Source: Pseudochelatococcus sp050946405
GTDB taxonomy: Bacteria; Pseudomonadota; Alphaproteobacteria; Rhizobiales; Beijerinckiaceae
DNA length: 64,000 bases
Reading direction: 5' to 3'
Assembly: GCF_050946405.1 (NCBI RefSeq)
Contig: NZ_JBMNUS010000008.1
Location: forward strand, 1-64,000
Shown here: piece by piece, positions 7,919 through 16,445 of the stretch
Layout: each line of letters begins with the position of its first letter
Position numbering within the stretch: position 1 is the stretch's first letter
Position numbers and translations under genes: made by a program
The notes under the pieces: generated by a model
Databases searched by the model: none
What the model saw: only the letters and a program-made list of their open reading frames with translations
Told to the model about the DNA's origin: nothing

Positions 7919-9889
7919 TCAGACGGTTGCCGGCGCAGCCTCGCCGTCGCGGCGTTGATCCGGCGGCAGGCTTTCGGCGACGAGCGATTTCAGCGCCTCG
8001 TCAAGCGTCAACTGCTGCTGCGCCTGCGAGCCGAGGCGGCGGATGGAGACGGTGCGCTGCTCTCCCTCCTTCTTGCCGACGACGAGCAGCACGGGCACCT
8101 TGGCGAGTGAGTGTTCGCGCACCTTGTAGGTGATCTTTTCGTTGCGCAGATCGGTTTCCACCCGAAGGCCGCGTTTCTCCGCCTCCGCCGCCACCTCGCG
8201 CGCATAATCGTCGGCATCCGAGGTGATGGTGGCGACGACCGCCTGCACCGGCGCGAACCACAGCGGGAAATGACCGGCGTAATGCTCGATCAGGATGCCG
8301 AGGAAGCGCTCCATCGAGCCGCAGATCGCGCGGTGGACCATGACCGGCGTCTTCTTCTGCCCGTCCTGATCGACGAAGAAAGCGCCGAAGCGCTCCGGCA
8401 GATTGAAATCCACCTGCGTGGTGCCGCATTGCCAGTCGCGTCCGATGGCGTCCCTCAGAACATACTCGAACTTCGGTCCGTAAAAGGCTCCCTCGCCCGG
8501 GAAAATTTCCGTGCGGATGCGGTTGCCGGAACGCGCGCGGATTTCCTCCAGCACGTTGCCCATCACTGCTTCCGCATGATCCCACAACGCATCATTGCCG
8601 ACGCGCTTTTCGGGCCGCGTGGAAAGTTTCACCACGATGTTGTTGAGATCGAAGCCGAAATCGGCATAGGTGCTGAGGATCAGGTCGTTGATCTTGAGGC
8701 ATTCCTCCGCGAGTTGATCCTCGGTGCAGAAGACGTGCGCATCGTCCTGCGTGAAGGCGCGCACGCGCATCAGCCCATGCAGCGCGCCGGAAGGCTCGTA
8801 GCGTGAGACGGAGCCAAATTCCGCAAGCCGGAGAGGCAGATCGCGGTAGGACTTGAGACCGTGCTTGAACACCTGCACATGGCCGGGGCAGTTCATCGGC
8901 TTGATGGCGAAGACGCGCTCGTCCTCCGTCTGGGTGACGAACATGTTCTCGCGGTACCATGCCCAGTGGCCGGAGGTTTCCCACATGGCCTTGTCGAGAA
9001 TCTGCGGCGTGTTGATCTCGCGGTAGTCGCCGTGAAGCCGGCGGCGCATGTAGGCGATAAGCTGCTGGAACATCGTCCAGCCCTTTTCGTGCCAGAAGAC
9101 GACGCCCGGCCCTTCCTCCTGGAAGTGGAACAGGTCCATCTCGCGCCCCAGCCGCCGATGGTCGCGCTTTTCGGCTTCCTCGAGCTGGTGGAGATAGGCG
9201 TCGAGCGCTTCCTGCGTGGCCCAGGCGGTGCCGTAGATGCGGGTCAGCATGGGGTTGTTGGCGTCGCCGCGCCAGTAGGCGCCCGCCACCTTCATCAGCT
9301 TGAAGGCCGTGCCGATCTTGCCGACGCTCGTCATGTGCGGGCCGCGGCAGAGGTCGAGCCAGTCGCCCTGTCGGTAGATCTTCAGATCCTCGCCTTCCGG
9401 GATGGCGTCGACGAGTTCGATCTTGAAATGCTCGCCCTTTTCGCGAAAAAACGCCTTCGCCTGCTCGCGCGTCCAGAACTCCTTGGTGAACGCCGCATCG
9501 CGGGAGATGATCTTCTTCATCTCCGCCTCGATGGCGGGAAAATCGTCGGGCGTGAACGGCTCGTTGCGGGCGAAATCGTAATAGAATCCGTTCTCGATGA
9601 CGGGACCGATCGTCACCTGGGTGCCGGGCCACAGCGTCTGCACCGCCTCGGCAAGCACATGGGCGCAATCGTGGCGGATAAGCTCCAGCGCGCGCGGATC
9701 GTCACGGGTGAGAAATTCGATGCGGGCATCGGCGTCGATCGGATCGGCAAGGTCGCGGACCTCGCCGTCGACGGCCATGGCGACGGTGCGCCTGGCGAGC
9801 GATTTCGCGATGCTTTCGGCGATCTCGCGGCCGGAGACGCCGGGCGCGTACTGGCGCTCCGCGCCGTCGGGAAATGTCAGGGTAATCAT
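7919..9889 (-). CDS. thrS: threonyl-tRNA synthetase
   Basis: This class II synthetase charges tRNA-Thr. Domains in order: an N-terminal TGS domain (MITLTFPDGAERQYAPG onward), the second additional editing domain with HDCAHVLAEAVQTLWPG, the catalytic core with motif 2 region FGSVSRYEPSGALHG, zinc ligand Cys in MNCPGH, motif 3 GSMERFLGILIEHY, and a C-terminal anticodon-binding domain (PVQAVVATIT to the end). At 656 residues it is the normal length. The ATG at 9889 is chosen because GGAG lies seven bases upstream; an in-frame ATG at 9907 is unlikely. I saw no T-box or other leader structure in front of it. Confidence 0.97.
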   Translation of the reverse strand: MITLTFPDGAERQYAPGVSGREIAESIAKSLARRTVAMAVDGEVRDLADPIDADARIEFLTRDDPRALELIRHDCAHVLAEAVQTLWPGTQVTIGPVIENGFYYDFARNEPFTPDDFPAIEAEMKKIISRDAAFTKEFWTREQAKAFFREKGEHFKIELVDAIPEGEDLKIYRQGDWLDLCRGPHMTSVGKIGTAFKLMKVAGAYWRGDANNPMLTRIYGTAWATQEALDAYLHQLEEAEKRDHRRLGREMDLFHFQEEGPGVVFWHEKGWTMFQQLIAYMRRRLHGDYREINTPQILDKAMWETSGHWAWYRENMFVTQTEDERVFAIKPMNCPGHVQVFKHGLKSYRDLPLRLAEFGSVSRYEPSGALHGLMRVRAFTQDDAHVFCTEDQLAEECLKINDLILSTYADFGFDLNNIVVKLSTRPEKRVGNDALWDHAEAVMGNVLEEIRARSGNRIRTEIFPGEGAFYGPKFEYVLRDAIGRDWQCGTTQVDFNLPERFGAFFVDQDGQKKTPVMVHRAICGSMERFLGILIEHYAGHFPLWFAPVQAVVATITSDADDYAREVAAEAEKRGLRVETDLRNEKITYKVREHSLAKVPVLLVVGKKEGEQRTVSIRRLGSQAQQQLTLDEALKSLVAESLPPDQRRDGEAAPATV

Positions 9890-9940
9890 CAAATTTCTCC
9901 GGCTCACTCCTGCAAACGGGGCAGGTAAGCGTTCATGCGA

Positions 9941-10348
9941 TCATGGGACGGTTCGGGAAACGGGCGTCGAGGCTTCGCCGCCGTCCGTTTCGACGGCCTC
10001 GCAAACAATGCTTGTTTCTGTCATGGGCGGGGCGTAGGTGCTCCGCCAGCGCCCGTAAGTCCACGGCTTATACCATCGATGCCCGTCGGGCAACGTTTCG
10101 GGCACCAGATCGAGACCGTGCGTGCCGAACGGGTGGCAGCGGCACAGGCGGGCCGTCCCCATCCAGCCGCCCGCCCAGAGGCCGTGCCGGTCGATGGCCT
10201 CGTCCATATACGATGAACAGGTCGGCAGGTGACGGCAATGGCGGCCGAGAACGGACGAGAGCGTGAGCTGATAGGCGCGAATCAGCAGCCGCGCCGCCGT
10301 GACGGCGGGCCGCCGGAGCAGTTTCGCGAAAGGCTTTCCGTCACCCAA
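9941..10348 (-). CDS. yidD: membrane protein insertion efficiency factor YidD
   Basis: The UPF0161/YidD family is a small, Cys-rich membrane-associated protein that helps YidC-dependent insertion. The core LIRAYQLTLSSVLGRHCRHL, PTCSSYMDEAIDRHG and CRCHPFGTHGLDLVPE is unmistakable, with the conserved Cys and the HPFG motif. The start is uncertain: a TTG at 10348 has AGG six bases upstream and gives about 135 residues, while the frame stays open to an ATG at 10489 without a ribosome site. The tail after VPE is longer than in most homologues. The gene is divergent from the MipA-like gene. Confidence 0.9.
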   Translation of the reverse strand: MGDGKPFAKLLRRPAVTAARLLIRAYQLTLSSVLGRHCRHLPTCSSYMDEAIDRHGLWAGGWMGTARLCRCHPFGTHGLDLVPETLPDGHRWYKPWTYGRWRSTYAPPMTETSIVCEAVETDGGEASTPVSRTVP

Positions 10349-10492
10349 ATTTAACCTGACCTTCGTGCGGACATGGCTTAAGAGTGCCGACGGGGTACGC
10401 TCGACGCAGACGCGCGCGTCCATCGGCTGCGTGCTAACCAATTGGTGAACTTTATGCAAGAAACTCGGGCCGATCATGAACGGAGGCATGCT

Positions 10493-11401
10493 GTGTTGCG
10501 TTTTGCATACCCCTTTGGAACGGCGCTTGCGCTTTCGGCCGGCGTTCTGTGCCTCGATGCGGCCGGAACGCGCGCCGCCGCCCAGACATCAGGCTACGAT
10601 GCTTATGCCGCGCCGGCCGAAACGGGCGCAAGTGCGTCCGCGCCGTTCTTCTCGCCGGTGCCGGTGAGTTCCGCCAAATGGATCGCGACCCTGAGCGCCA
10701 ATGTCAATGTCGGCCCCTCGTTCGTCGGTTCGGACAAGTACACGCTGACGCCTTATCCGCTGATCAGCATCCGGCGCGGCGGCCAGGCGCGCCGCCCGCG
10801 CATTCCCGGCGATGGCGCGAGTCTCGATCTGCTCGACCACGAATATCTGAGTTTCGGTCCCGTCGCGCGCTACCGTTCCGGCCGCTACTTCGCCGACGAT
10901 CGCAAGCTGTTCGGCCTGCGCAAGCTGCCGTGGACCATCGAGGGCGGCGCGTTCCTCGAAGTATGGCCGACGCATAACCTGCGCGGGCGGGTCGAGGCGC
11001 GTCACGGCTTTCGCGACGAGGACGGCTGGGTCGTCGATTTCGCAGCCGATTTCGTGCAGCCCTTCGGTCAGTTCACATTTACTATCGGTCCGCGCGCAAG
11101 CTGGGCGAGCGACACGACGATGCGCAACACGTTCGGCGTGACCGCCTACGAGGCGTCGCTCAACAATCTGGTGTTTCCGCAGCATCAGCTCTACGCCTAC
11201 AAGCCGGAAAGCGGCTTGCAGAGCGCGGGAGCGGCGGCGTCCCTCGCCTACAGGTTCACCGAGGAATGGAGCGCCACGGCCACCGCTTCCTATAGCCGGC
11301 TGGTGGGTGACGCCGGCCGCAGCCCCATCGTCAGGCAACTCGGCGATCGCGACCAGTTCAGCTTCGGGCTCAGCGCGGCCTATTCGTTCGGCGTCTACTG
11401 A
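10493..11401 (+). CDS. MipA/OmpV family outer-membrane protein
   Basis: A GTG start at 10493 is preceded by GGAGG at six bases and opens with a signal peptide (LRFAYPFGTALALSAGVLCL, then an AAAQ-type cleavage region). The mature protein is a beta-barrel: alternating amphipathic strands, LSANVNVGPSFVGSDKYTLTPYP near the start, LEVWPTHNLRGRVEARHGF, FTFTIGPRASWAS and a C-terminal FSFGLSAAYSFGVY ending in an aromatic pair. MipA/OmpV proteins sit in the outer membrane; MipA itself scaffolds murein enzymes, but most family members have no proven role. The 3' end overlaps the convergent scaffold gene by seven bases. Confidence 0.85.
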   Translation: MLRFAYPFGTALALSAGVLCLDAAGTRAAAQTSGYDAYAAPAETGASASAPFFSPVPVSSAKWIATLSANVNVGPSFVGSDKYTLTPYPLISIRRGGQARRPRIPGDGASLDLLDHEYLSFGPVARYRSGRYFADDRKLFGLRKLPWTIEGGAFLEVWPTHNLRGRVEARHGFRDEDGWVVDFAADFVQPFGQFTFTIGPRASWASDTTMRNTFGVTAYEASLNNLVFPQHQLYAYKPESGLQSAGAAASLAYRFTEEWSATATASYSRLVGDAGRSPIVRQLGDRDQFSFGLSAAYSFGVY

Positions 11402-11850
11402 GCCGCGGCCGGCATGTCCGCGTCGCGCGCCTCGATCTGCGCAATGGCATCGACGACGGCGTCGAACGTCAGCAAAGTCGAGGCGTGGCGGGCCGGATAG
11501 TCGCGCACGGGCTCCAGCGCCGCCAGCGCTTCCCAGCGTCCCGCAGGCGGCGGGCCGCCGTCGCGCAGCATCGCCCGCATGACGTCGCGCACTTCCCGCA
11601 GCTCCTGCGCGGATGCGCCGACCGCCAGCCGTCCCATGACGGACGCCGACGCTTGCCCGAGCGCGCAGGCGCGCACTTCGTGGGCGAAGTCCGTCACCTC
11701 GCCGCCGCGCATCGTCAGATCCACGGTTATGGTGGAGCCGCACAGGCGCGAGTGCGCCGTGGCGGTCGCATCGGGACGGGCGAGCCTTCCGAGGCGCGGA
11801 ATGTCGGCGGCAAGCGTGAGTATCTGGCGGGTATAGATATCGTTAAGCAT
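11395..11850 (-). CDS. NifU/IscU-like iron-sulfur scaffold protein
   Basis: The protein has the NifU N-terminal fold: YTRQILTLAADIPRLGRL, then the first cysteine in SRLCGSTITVDL and the second in VRACALGQASASVM. The place of the third scaffold cysteine reads PARHASTLLTFDAV, with Ala where IscU has Cys. Short alphaproteobacterial members of this family (about 150 residues) often carry this two-Cys form, so it may be a scaffold helper or a diverged scaffold. It is divergently arranged from folE, sharing the 190-base region between them. Confidence 0.8.
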   Translation of the reverse strand: MLNDIYTRQILTLAADIPRLGRLARPDATATAHSRLCGSTITVDLTMRGGEVTDFAHEVRACALGQASASVMGRLAVGASAQELREVRDVMRAMLRDGGPPPAGRWEALAALEPVRDYPARHASTLLTFDAVVDAIAQIEARDADMPAAAQ

Positions 11851-12043
11851 GATGTCCGAAATGCCGTTTCAGAGCCCGGAGTCGATCGCGCTCCTCCCGG
11901 CGTCTGAGCAGCCGCCGCAAGCGGTCGTTGCGGCGCAGCCGATAATGCCTATATAGTGATCTTCTTTGCGGGTTGAAAAGCCCATTGTCCAGCTCATCGA
12001 ATTGGTCCTCGTTCAGGGCCGGTCAAATAGCGGGAGGCACCAC

Positions 12044-12703
12044 ATGGATGCCGTGGTTAAGCCCTTGTCCGCGCGTGAGGCGATCGCCGCCAACGCTGAC
12101 AAGCCGGGTGCGGGGCCGGTTTTCCGGTATGGTTTGGACAAGCCCACGCGCGCGGAGGCGGAGGCGGCCGTCGAGACGCTGCTGCGCTGGATCGGCGACG
12201 ATCCGCGCCGTGAGGGGCTTGTCGATACGCCGAGGCGCGTGGTCAAGGCGTATGAGGAGCTTTTCGCGGGATACCTTGAGGATCCCGCCGAAGTTCTGGA
12301 CAGGGTGTTCGAGGAAGTCGAGGGCTATTCCGATATCGTGCTCGTGCGCGACATCTCGTTCTTTTCGCATTGCGAGCACCATATGGTACCGATCATCGGC
12401 AAGGCGCATATCGCCTACTATCCGGCGAAGGGAGTCGTCGGGCTCTCCAAGCTCGCCCGCGTGGTCGAGGTTTTCGCCCGCCGCCTGCAAACGCAGGAGG
12501 CGCTGACCGCCCAGATCTCCGATGCGATCAACGACGCCCTGCAACCGCGCGGCCTCGCCGTCATGATCGAGGCGGAGCACCTGTGCATGGCGATGCGCGG
12601 CATCCAGAAGCAGGGCGCCACGACCATCACCACCCGCTTCAGCGGCCAGTTTGTCGATAATCCGGCGGAACAGGCACGCTTTTTCACGCTCGTGCGCGAA
12701 TAG
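12044..12703 (+). CDS. folE: GTP cyclohydrolase I
   Basis: This enzyme converts GTP to 7,8-dihydroneopterin triphosphate, the entry step to tetrahydrofolate. Zinc-ligand motifs are present: FFSHCEHHMVPIIGKAHIAY and EAEHLCMAMRGIQKQGA, with catalytic His residues in context, plus VVGLSKLARVVE. The ATG at 12044 has GGGAGG at the right distance, giving 219 residues, the family size. Upstream in-frame codons from 11966 have no such site. A strong terminator follows the stop. Confidence 0.96.
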   Translation: MDAVVKPLSAREAIAANADKPGAGPVFRYGLDKPTRAEAEAAVETLLRWIGDDPRREGLVDTPRRVVKAYEELFAGYLEDPAEVLDRVFEEVEGYSDIVLVRDISFFSHCEHHMVPIIGKAHIAYYPAKGVVGLSKLARVVEVFARRLQTQEALTAQISDAINDALQPRGLAVMIEAEHLCMAMRGIQKQGATTITTRFSGQFVDNPAEQARFFTLVRE

Positions 12704-12719
12704 CGATCTCATCAAAAAG

Positions 12720-12768
12720 GAGAGAATATCGATGTTACAGCTTGTTATGTAACAGATATTCTCTTTTT
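12720..12768 (+). terminator. rho-independent terminator of folE
   Basis: GAGAATATC (12722-12730) pairs with GATATTCTC (12755-12763), with a nested TGTTAC/GTAACA stem inside, followed by T5. Confidence 0.9.
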
Positions 12769-12905
12769 CCAGAGCATCAGGCCGAAAGGTGTGCGCGCCT
12801 TCAGGTCTGCGGAATCGTCACGCCGCTCTAAATTCTATATTTTACCGCAACTTGCGTTCAAATCGATCAATCGACTTGAACGCAAACTGCTCTAGCATAC
12901 GGATT
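12769..12905. repeat. palindromic intergenic repeat
   Basis: The segment contains TTGCGTTCAA and TTGAACGCAA as perfect 10-bp arms (12852-12885) around an ATCGAT/ATCGAC core, flanked by AGAGCAT and CTCTAG-type tails. Its character matches the AT-rich mosaic palindromes of Rhizobiales and the repeats at 30200 and 32150 in this window. Confidence 0.6.
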
Positions 12906-12910
12906 TCGCC

Positions 12911-13330
12911 GTGGTCGATGATCTTTTTCCTTCTCCCGCTTCGCTCGACAAGGCGTCCATCGAAGAAGGCACGCAGCTTGCGCCGGCCTTCGACGCCAAC
13001 GGTCTCGTGACTTGCGTGACGACCGACGCCGACAGCGGCCGCCTGCTCATGGTGGCGCACATGAATGCCGAATCGCTGCGCCGCACCATCGAGACCGGCG
13101 AGGCATGGTACTGGTCGCGCTCGCGCAAGACGCTGTGGCACAAGGGCGACACGTCCGGCCAGATCCAGACCGTTGTCGAGATGTGCGTCGATTGCGATCA
13201 GGATGCCGTCTGGCTCCGGGTGAAGGTCGCCGGAGACGGCGGCTGCTGCCATACGGGGCGCTGTTCGTGCTTCTATCGCCGCGTGCCGGTCGGCAAGGGC
13301 ATCTGCGAGCCGCTGGAGAAGGAGGATTGA
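12911..13330 (+). CDS. hisI: phosphoribosyl-AMP cyclohydrolase
   Basis: This is the monofunctional HisI that opens the purine ring of PR-AMP in histidine biosynthesis. Signature blocks are LVTCVTTDADSGRLLMVAHM, TGEAWYWSRSRKTLWHKG, the metal-binding CVDCDQDAVWL, and the C-terminal GCCHTGRCSCFYR. The 139 residues match the standalone enzyme, with no fused HisE domain. A GTG start at 12911 is used; the ribosome site is weak. It lies between the repeat described above and a convergent exported protein. Confidence 0.95.
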   Translation: MVDDLFPSPASLDKASIEEGTQLAPAFDANGLVTCVTTDADSGRLLMVAHMNAESLRRTIETGEAWYWSRSRKTLWHKGDTSGQIQTVVEMCVDCDQDAVWLRVKVAGDGGCCHTGRCSCFYRRVPVGKGICEPLEKED

Positions 13331-13354
13331 GCGGTGTTTGCCGCTCTCTCCGCT

Positions 13355-13735
13355 TTATCGCAGCTTGCACGCGGTCCGGGCCGCTTCCGCCTTCGGGCGG
13401 GCGCTGGCGTTGAATACGCCGGATCGGCGGAAGGCATCGAACTCGTCGGGAGACAGCGCCTGCGTTACATTGCGGGCGAAGCAGGCGCAACGTTCGGCAT
13501 AGCTCCCGATCGAATCGGCCGAGATACCCCACTCCCGAATCACGCAACTGTCGAGGATATGCGTGCGGATGGTATCGGGGCTGGCGTCGCGCAAGTCGAC
13601 CGCACCTTGAGCGGGGCCGGATTGCGGCGGCGTGGCGCCCGCGCCGGCGCGGTCCGCGGTGAAGAGGATAAGACCGGCCGCTGCCGCAAGCACCGCGCCC
13701 AACAAAAGCCCCGACCGACTCCCGAACGTGTGCAT
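13355..13735 (-). CDS. small membrane-anchored or exported protein with conserved cysteines
   Basis: I recognise no family. From MHTFGSRSGLLLG the protein starts with a hydrophobic segment (LLLGAVLAAAAGLILF) that could be a signal anchor, then an Ala/Gly/Pro linker and a small helical domain with three spaced cysteines (DSCVIREWG, ERCACFARNV) and a final TACKLR. This resembles small periplasmic helical proteins in which Cys pairs form disulfides. An in-frame ATG at 13762 is an alternative start. It is convergent with hisI. Confidence 0.6.
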   Translation of the reverse strand: MHTFGSRSGLLLGAVLAAAAGLILFTADRAGAGATPPQSGPAQGAVDLRDASPDTIRTHILDSCVIREWGISADSIGSYAERCACFARNVTQALSPDEFDAFRRSGVFNASARPKAEAARTACKLR

Positions 13736-13825
13736 CGCCCTGTTCCTGCTTTCGCGCGCCATACGATCCGCGACACGCGATAGCTCATTTTCTCTCTGGA
13801 GAAAAACGGTTTTTGGGCGCGGCCA

Positions 13826-13861
13826 AGAAAAAAGCGTGGCTGCGACCCGCGCGCCACGCTT
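13826..13861 (-). terminator. rho-independent terminator of ndk
   Basis: On the minus strand AAGCGTGGC pairs with GCCACGCTT around a 12-nt loop, with a following run of T (A-run 13827-13831 on the plus strand). Confidence 0.92.
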
Positions 13862-13885
13862 GCATTTCCGTCCGGCAGGCGCCGT

Positions 13886-14308
13886 TCAGCCGACGATTTC
13901 GTTGCCGGCGAAGAACTGGGCGATTTCGACCTCGGCGGCCTCGGGCGAATCCGAACCGTGCACGGAGTTTTCACCGACCGACTTGGCGAACAGCTTGCGG
14001 ATGGTGCCTTCCGCCGCGTTCTCGGGGTTCGTGGCGCCCATCACTTCGCGATAGCGGGCAATGGCGTTGTCGCCTTCGAGAACCTGCACGACGACCGGGG
14101 CGGAGATCATGAAATCCACCAGTTCGCCGAAGAAGGGGCGCGCGCTGTGGACGGCGTAGAACGTTTCCGCCTGCTTGCGGGTGAGCAGGATGCGCTTCTG
14201 CGCGATGATGCGCAGGCCCGCCGCCTCGATAACGGCATTGATCGAGCCGGTGAGATTGCGTTCCGTCGCGTCGGGCTTGATGATGGAGAAAGTGCGCTCA
14301 AGAGCCAT
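13886..14308 (-). CDS. ndk: nucleoside diphosphate kinase
   Basis: This housekeeping kinase equilibrates nucleoside di- and triphosphates through a phosphohistidine. It starts MALERTFSIIKPDATERN, has ARPFFGELVDFMISAPV, and the active-site His in KSVGENSVHGSDSPE. At 140 residues it is exactly family length. A good terminator follows. It is separated from the liv operon by 157 bases. Confidence 0.97.
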   Translation of the reverse strand: MALERTFSIIKPDATERNLTGSINAVIEAAGLRIIAQKRILLTRKQAETFYAVHSARPFFGELVDFMISAPVVVQVLEGDNAIARYREVMGATNPENAAEGTIRKLFAKSVGENSVHGSDSPEAAEVEIAQFFAGNEIVG

Positions 14309-14390
14309 GATGTACCGTCTGAACCTTGCGTTATCGATGGGTGACGGGCTTATAGCCGCATGATACGTCAGCGACAAGACGAGCACCCTC

Positions 14391-14428
14391 TTCCGCGCCG
14401 GGAAATCTGCGGCGCGGAAGCGTTTTTT
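14391..14428 (+). terminator. hairpin with T-run on the plus strand
   Basis: A 10-bp perfect stem (14391-14400 with 14410-14419) is followed by GCGTTTTTT. The T-run lies on the plus strand although both flanking genes are on the minus strand, so if it acts it stops antisense transcription. Confidence 0.6.
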
Positions 14429-14465
14429 ATGGATCGGGCCGTCCCCGCCCTTCCCGGCGCATGCC

Positions 14466-15446
14466 TCACAGGGGCCGTTTCGTCCAGCGTGACAGCACGC
14501 CGATGATTCCTTCGCGGAACAGCAGCACGCAGACGACGAACACGATGCCCTGTACGATCGGCACCCATGCGCCGAGCGTCGCCAGGTAGTTCTGCATCGA
14601 CACCGTGACCACGGCGCCGATGGCCGGGCCGAAGATGGTCCCCATGCCGCCGACGAGCGTCATCAGCACCACCTCGCCCGACATCGTCCAGTGCACGTCG
14701 GTCAGCGAGGCGAGCTGGAACACGAGCGCCTTGGTCGCTCCCGCGAGCCCCGCAAGGCCGGCGGAGATCACGAAAGTCGCCAGCTTGTACTGCACTGTCC
14801 GATAGCCGAGCGAAATGGCGCGCGGCTCGTTGTCGCGGATGGCGCGCAACACCTGCCCGAACGGCGAATGAACGATGCGGAAGATGAGCAGGAAACCCGC
14901 GAGGAAGATCGTCGCCACGACATAATACAGCGTGCGGTCGTCGGCGAGCGGCAGCACGCCGAACAGCACCCCGCGCGGCACGGACTGGATGCCGTCCTCG
15001 CCGCCCGTGAACGCCGCCTGCAACGAGAGAAAGTAGACGAGTTGCGCCAGCGCCAGCGTGATCATGGCGAAATAGATGCCCTGCCGCCGGATCGCCAGCG
15101 CGCCGAATGCCGCGCCGAGCACGGTCGCCGCCGCCGTGCCCGACAGGATGGCAAGCTCCGGCGAAAGCCCCCAGACCTTCGCCGCATGCGCGCTGACATA
15201 GCTCGCGAAGCCGAAGAAGGCCGCATGGCCGAAAGACAGCAGGCCGCCGTAGCCGAGCAGCAGGTTCAGCGCCGAGGCGAACAGCGCAAAACACAGCACC
15301 TTCATCAGGAAGACGGGATAGAGAACATGCGGCGCGGCGAGAAGCACGGCGACGAGCGCGACGAACAGCACGCCGTAGTGACGGCCGGATCGCGCCCGCC
15401 CGCCGCTGTCGGCGGCGACGGAAACAGCCGGGTTGTTTGCGCTCAT
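14466..15446 (-). CDS. livM: branched-chain amino-acid ABC transporter permease
   Basis: This is the LivM-type inner-membrane permease, 326 residues with about eight to ten hydrophobic helices. Family blocks are LNLLLGYGGLLSFGHAAFFG, LAIRRQGIYFAMITLALAQL, and the cytoplasmic loop SPFGQVLRAIRDNEPRAISLGY that contacts the ATPases. Its ATG overlaps the livH stop by one base, so the two permeases are translationally coupled. The exact ligand (leucine, isoleucine, valine, or a small amide or urea compound as in some homologues) is not visible from the permease. Confidence 0.93.
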   Translation of the reverse strand: MSANNPAVSVAADSGGRARSGRHYGVLFVALVAVLLAAPHVLYPVFLMKVLCFALFASALNLLLGYGGLLSFGHAAFFGFASYVSAHAAKVWGLSPELAILSGTAAATVLGAAFGALAIRRQGIYFAMITLALAQLVYFLSLQAAFTGGEDGIQSVPRGVLFGVLPLADDRTLYYVVATIFLAGFLLIFRIVHSPFGQVLRAIRDNEPRAISLGYRTVQYKLATFVISAGLAGLAGATKALVFQLASLTDVHWTMSGEVVLMTLVGGMGTIFGPAIGAVVTVSMQNYLATLGAWVPIVQGIVFVVCVLLFREGIIGVLSRWTKRPL

Positions 15447-16333
15447 CAGGCAGCCCTCCCGAAGAGGCCGGCGGGTTTCACCAGCAGCACGAGGATCATG
15501 ATGACGAAGATGACGGTGGACGAGGCTTCCGGGTAGAACACTTTCGTCAGCCCCTCGACGATGCCGAGCGCGAAGCCGGTGACGATGGAGCCGAGGATGG
15601 AGCCCATGCCGCCGATCACCACCACCGCGAACACCACGATGATCATGTCCGCGCCCATGTTGGGGTTCACGGAGTAGATGGGCGCGGCGAGCGCGCCCGC
15701 GAAGGCCGCCAGCGCGACCCCGAAGCCGTAGGTGAGCGTCACCAGCAGCGGCACGTTGATGCCGAACGCCTGCACCAGCGTGGGATTTTCCGTCGCCGCC
15801 CGCAGATAGGCGCCAAGGCGCGTGCGCTCGATGACGAACCACGTCGCAAGGCATACCGCGAGCGAGGCCAGCACCACCCATGCCCGATAGTTGGGCAGGA
15901 ACATGAAGCCGAGATTGCGCCCGCCCGCCAGGTCCGCCGGAATGCCGTAGGGCAGGCCCGAGACGCCGTACTGGTTGCGGAAAACGCCCTGGATGATCAG
16001 CGCGAGGCCGAAGGTCAGCAGCAGGCCGTAGAGGTGATCGACATTGCGCAGCCGCGCGAGCAGCAGCCGCTCGATGACGACGCCGGTCGCGCCCACGGCG
16101 AGCGGGGCCAGGAGCAGCGCCCACCAGTAGCTGACGCCCGCGTACTGGAGCAGCATCCACGCCACGAACGCGCCCATCATGTATTGCGCGCCGTGTGCGA
16201 AATTGATGATGTTGAGCAGGCCGAAGATGATCGCCAGCCCAAGACTGAGCACCGCGTAGAAGGAGCCGTTGATCAGGCCCAGCAGCAACTGGCCGAACAG
16301 CACCTGCGGTGGAACGCCGAGCAGTTCAAACAT
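15446..16333 (-). CDS. livH: branched-chain amino-acid ABC transporter permease
   Basis: This is a LivH-type permease of 295 residues. It opens with LLGLINGSFYAVLSLGLAII and FGLLNIINFAHGAQYMMGAF, the conserved first-helix region, and carries the coupling-loop motif ERTRLGAYLRAATENPTLVQ, followed by VVIGGMGSILGSIVTGFALG near the end. It lies 112 bases after the binding-protein gene and is coupled to livM. Confidence 0.93.
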   Translation of the reverse strand: MFELLGVPPQVLFGQLLLGLINGSFYAVLSLGLAIIFGLLNIINFAHGAQYMMGAFVAWMLLQYAGVSYWWALLLAPLAVGATGVVIERLLLARLRNVDHLYGLLLTFGLALIIQGVFRNQYGVSGLPYGIPADLAGGRNLGFMFLPNYRAWVVLASLAVCLATWFVIERTRLGAYLRAATENPTLVQAFGINVPLLVTLTYGFGVALAAFAGALAAPIYSVNPNMGADMIIVVFAVVVIGGMGSILGSIVTGFALGIVEGLTKVFYPEASSTVIFVIMILVLLVKPAGLFGRAA

Positions 16334-16445
16334 CGATACGCCTTTCGACGGCTACGACCGGAAATTGGACGCCGCTTCCCGAAGGGATTTGATGCGGGGA
16401 CGGCGGCGCGGATGCAAGGCGCACCCGCGCCGCCGGCTGCGGGCG

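Noticed and set aside
9890..9940. T-box or attenuator before thrS
   Set aside because: The leader is short and shows no specifier hairpin or terminator/antiterminator pair; T-boxes are also not expected in this group.
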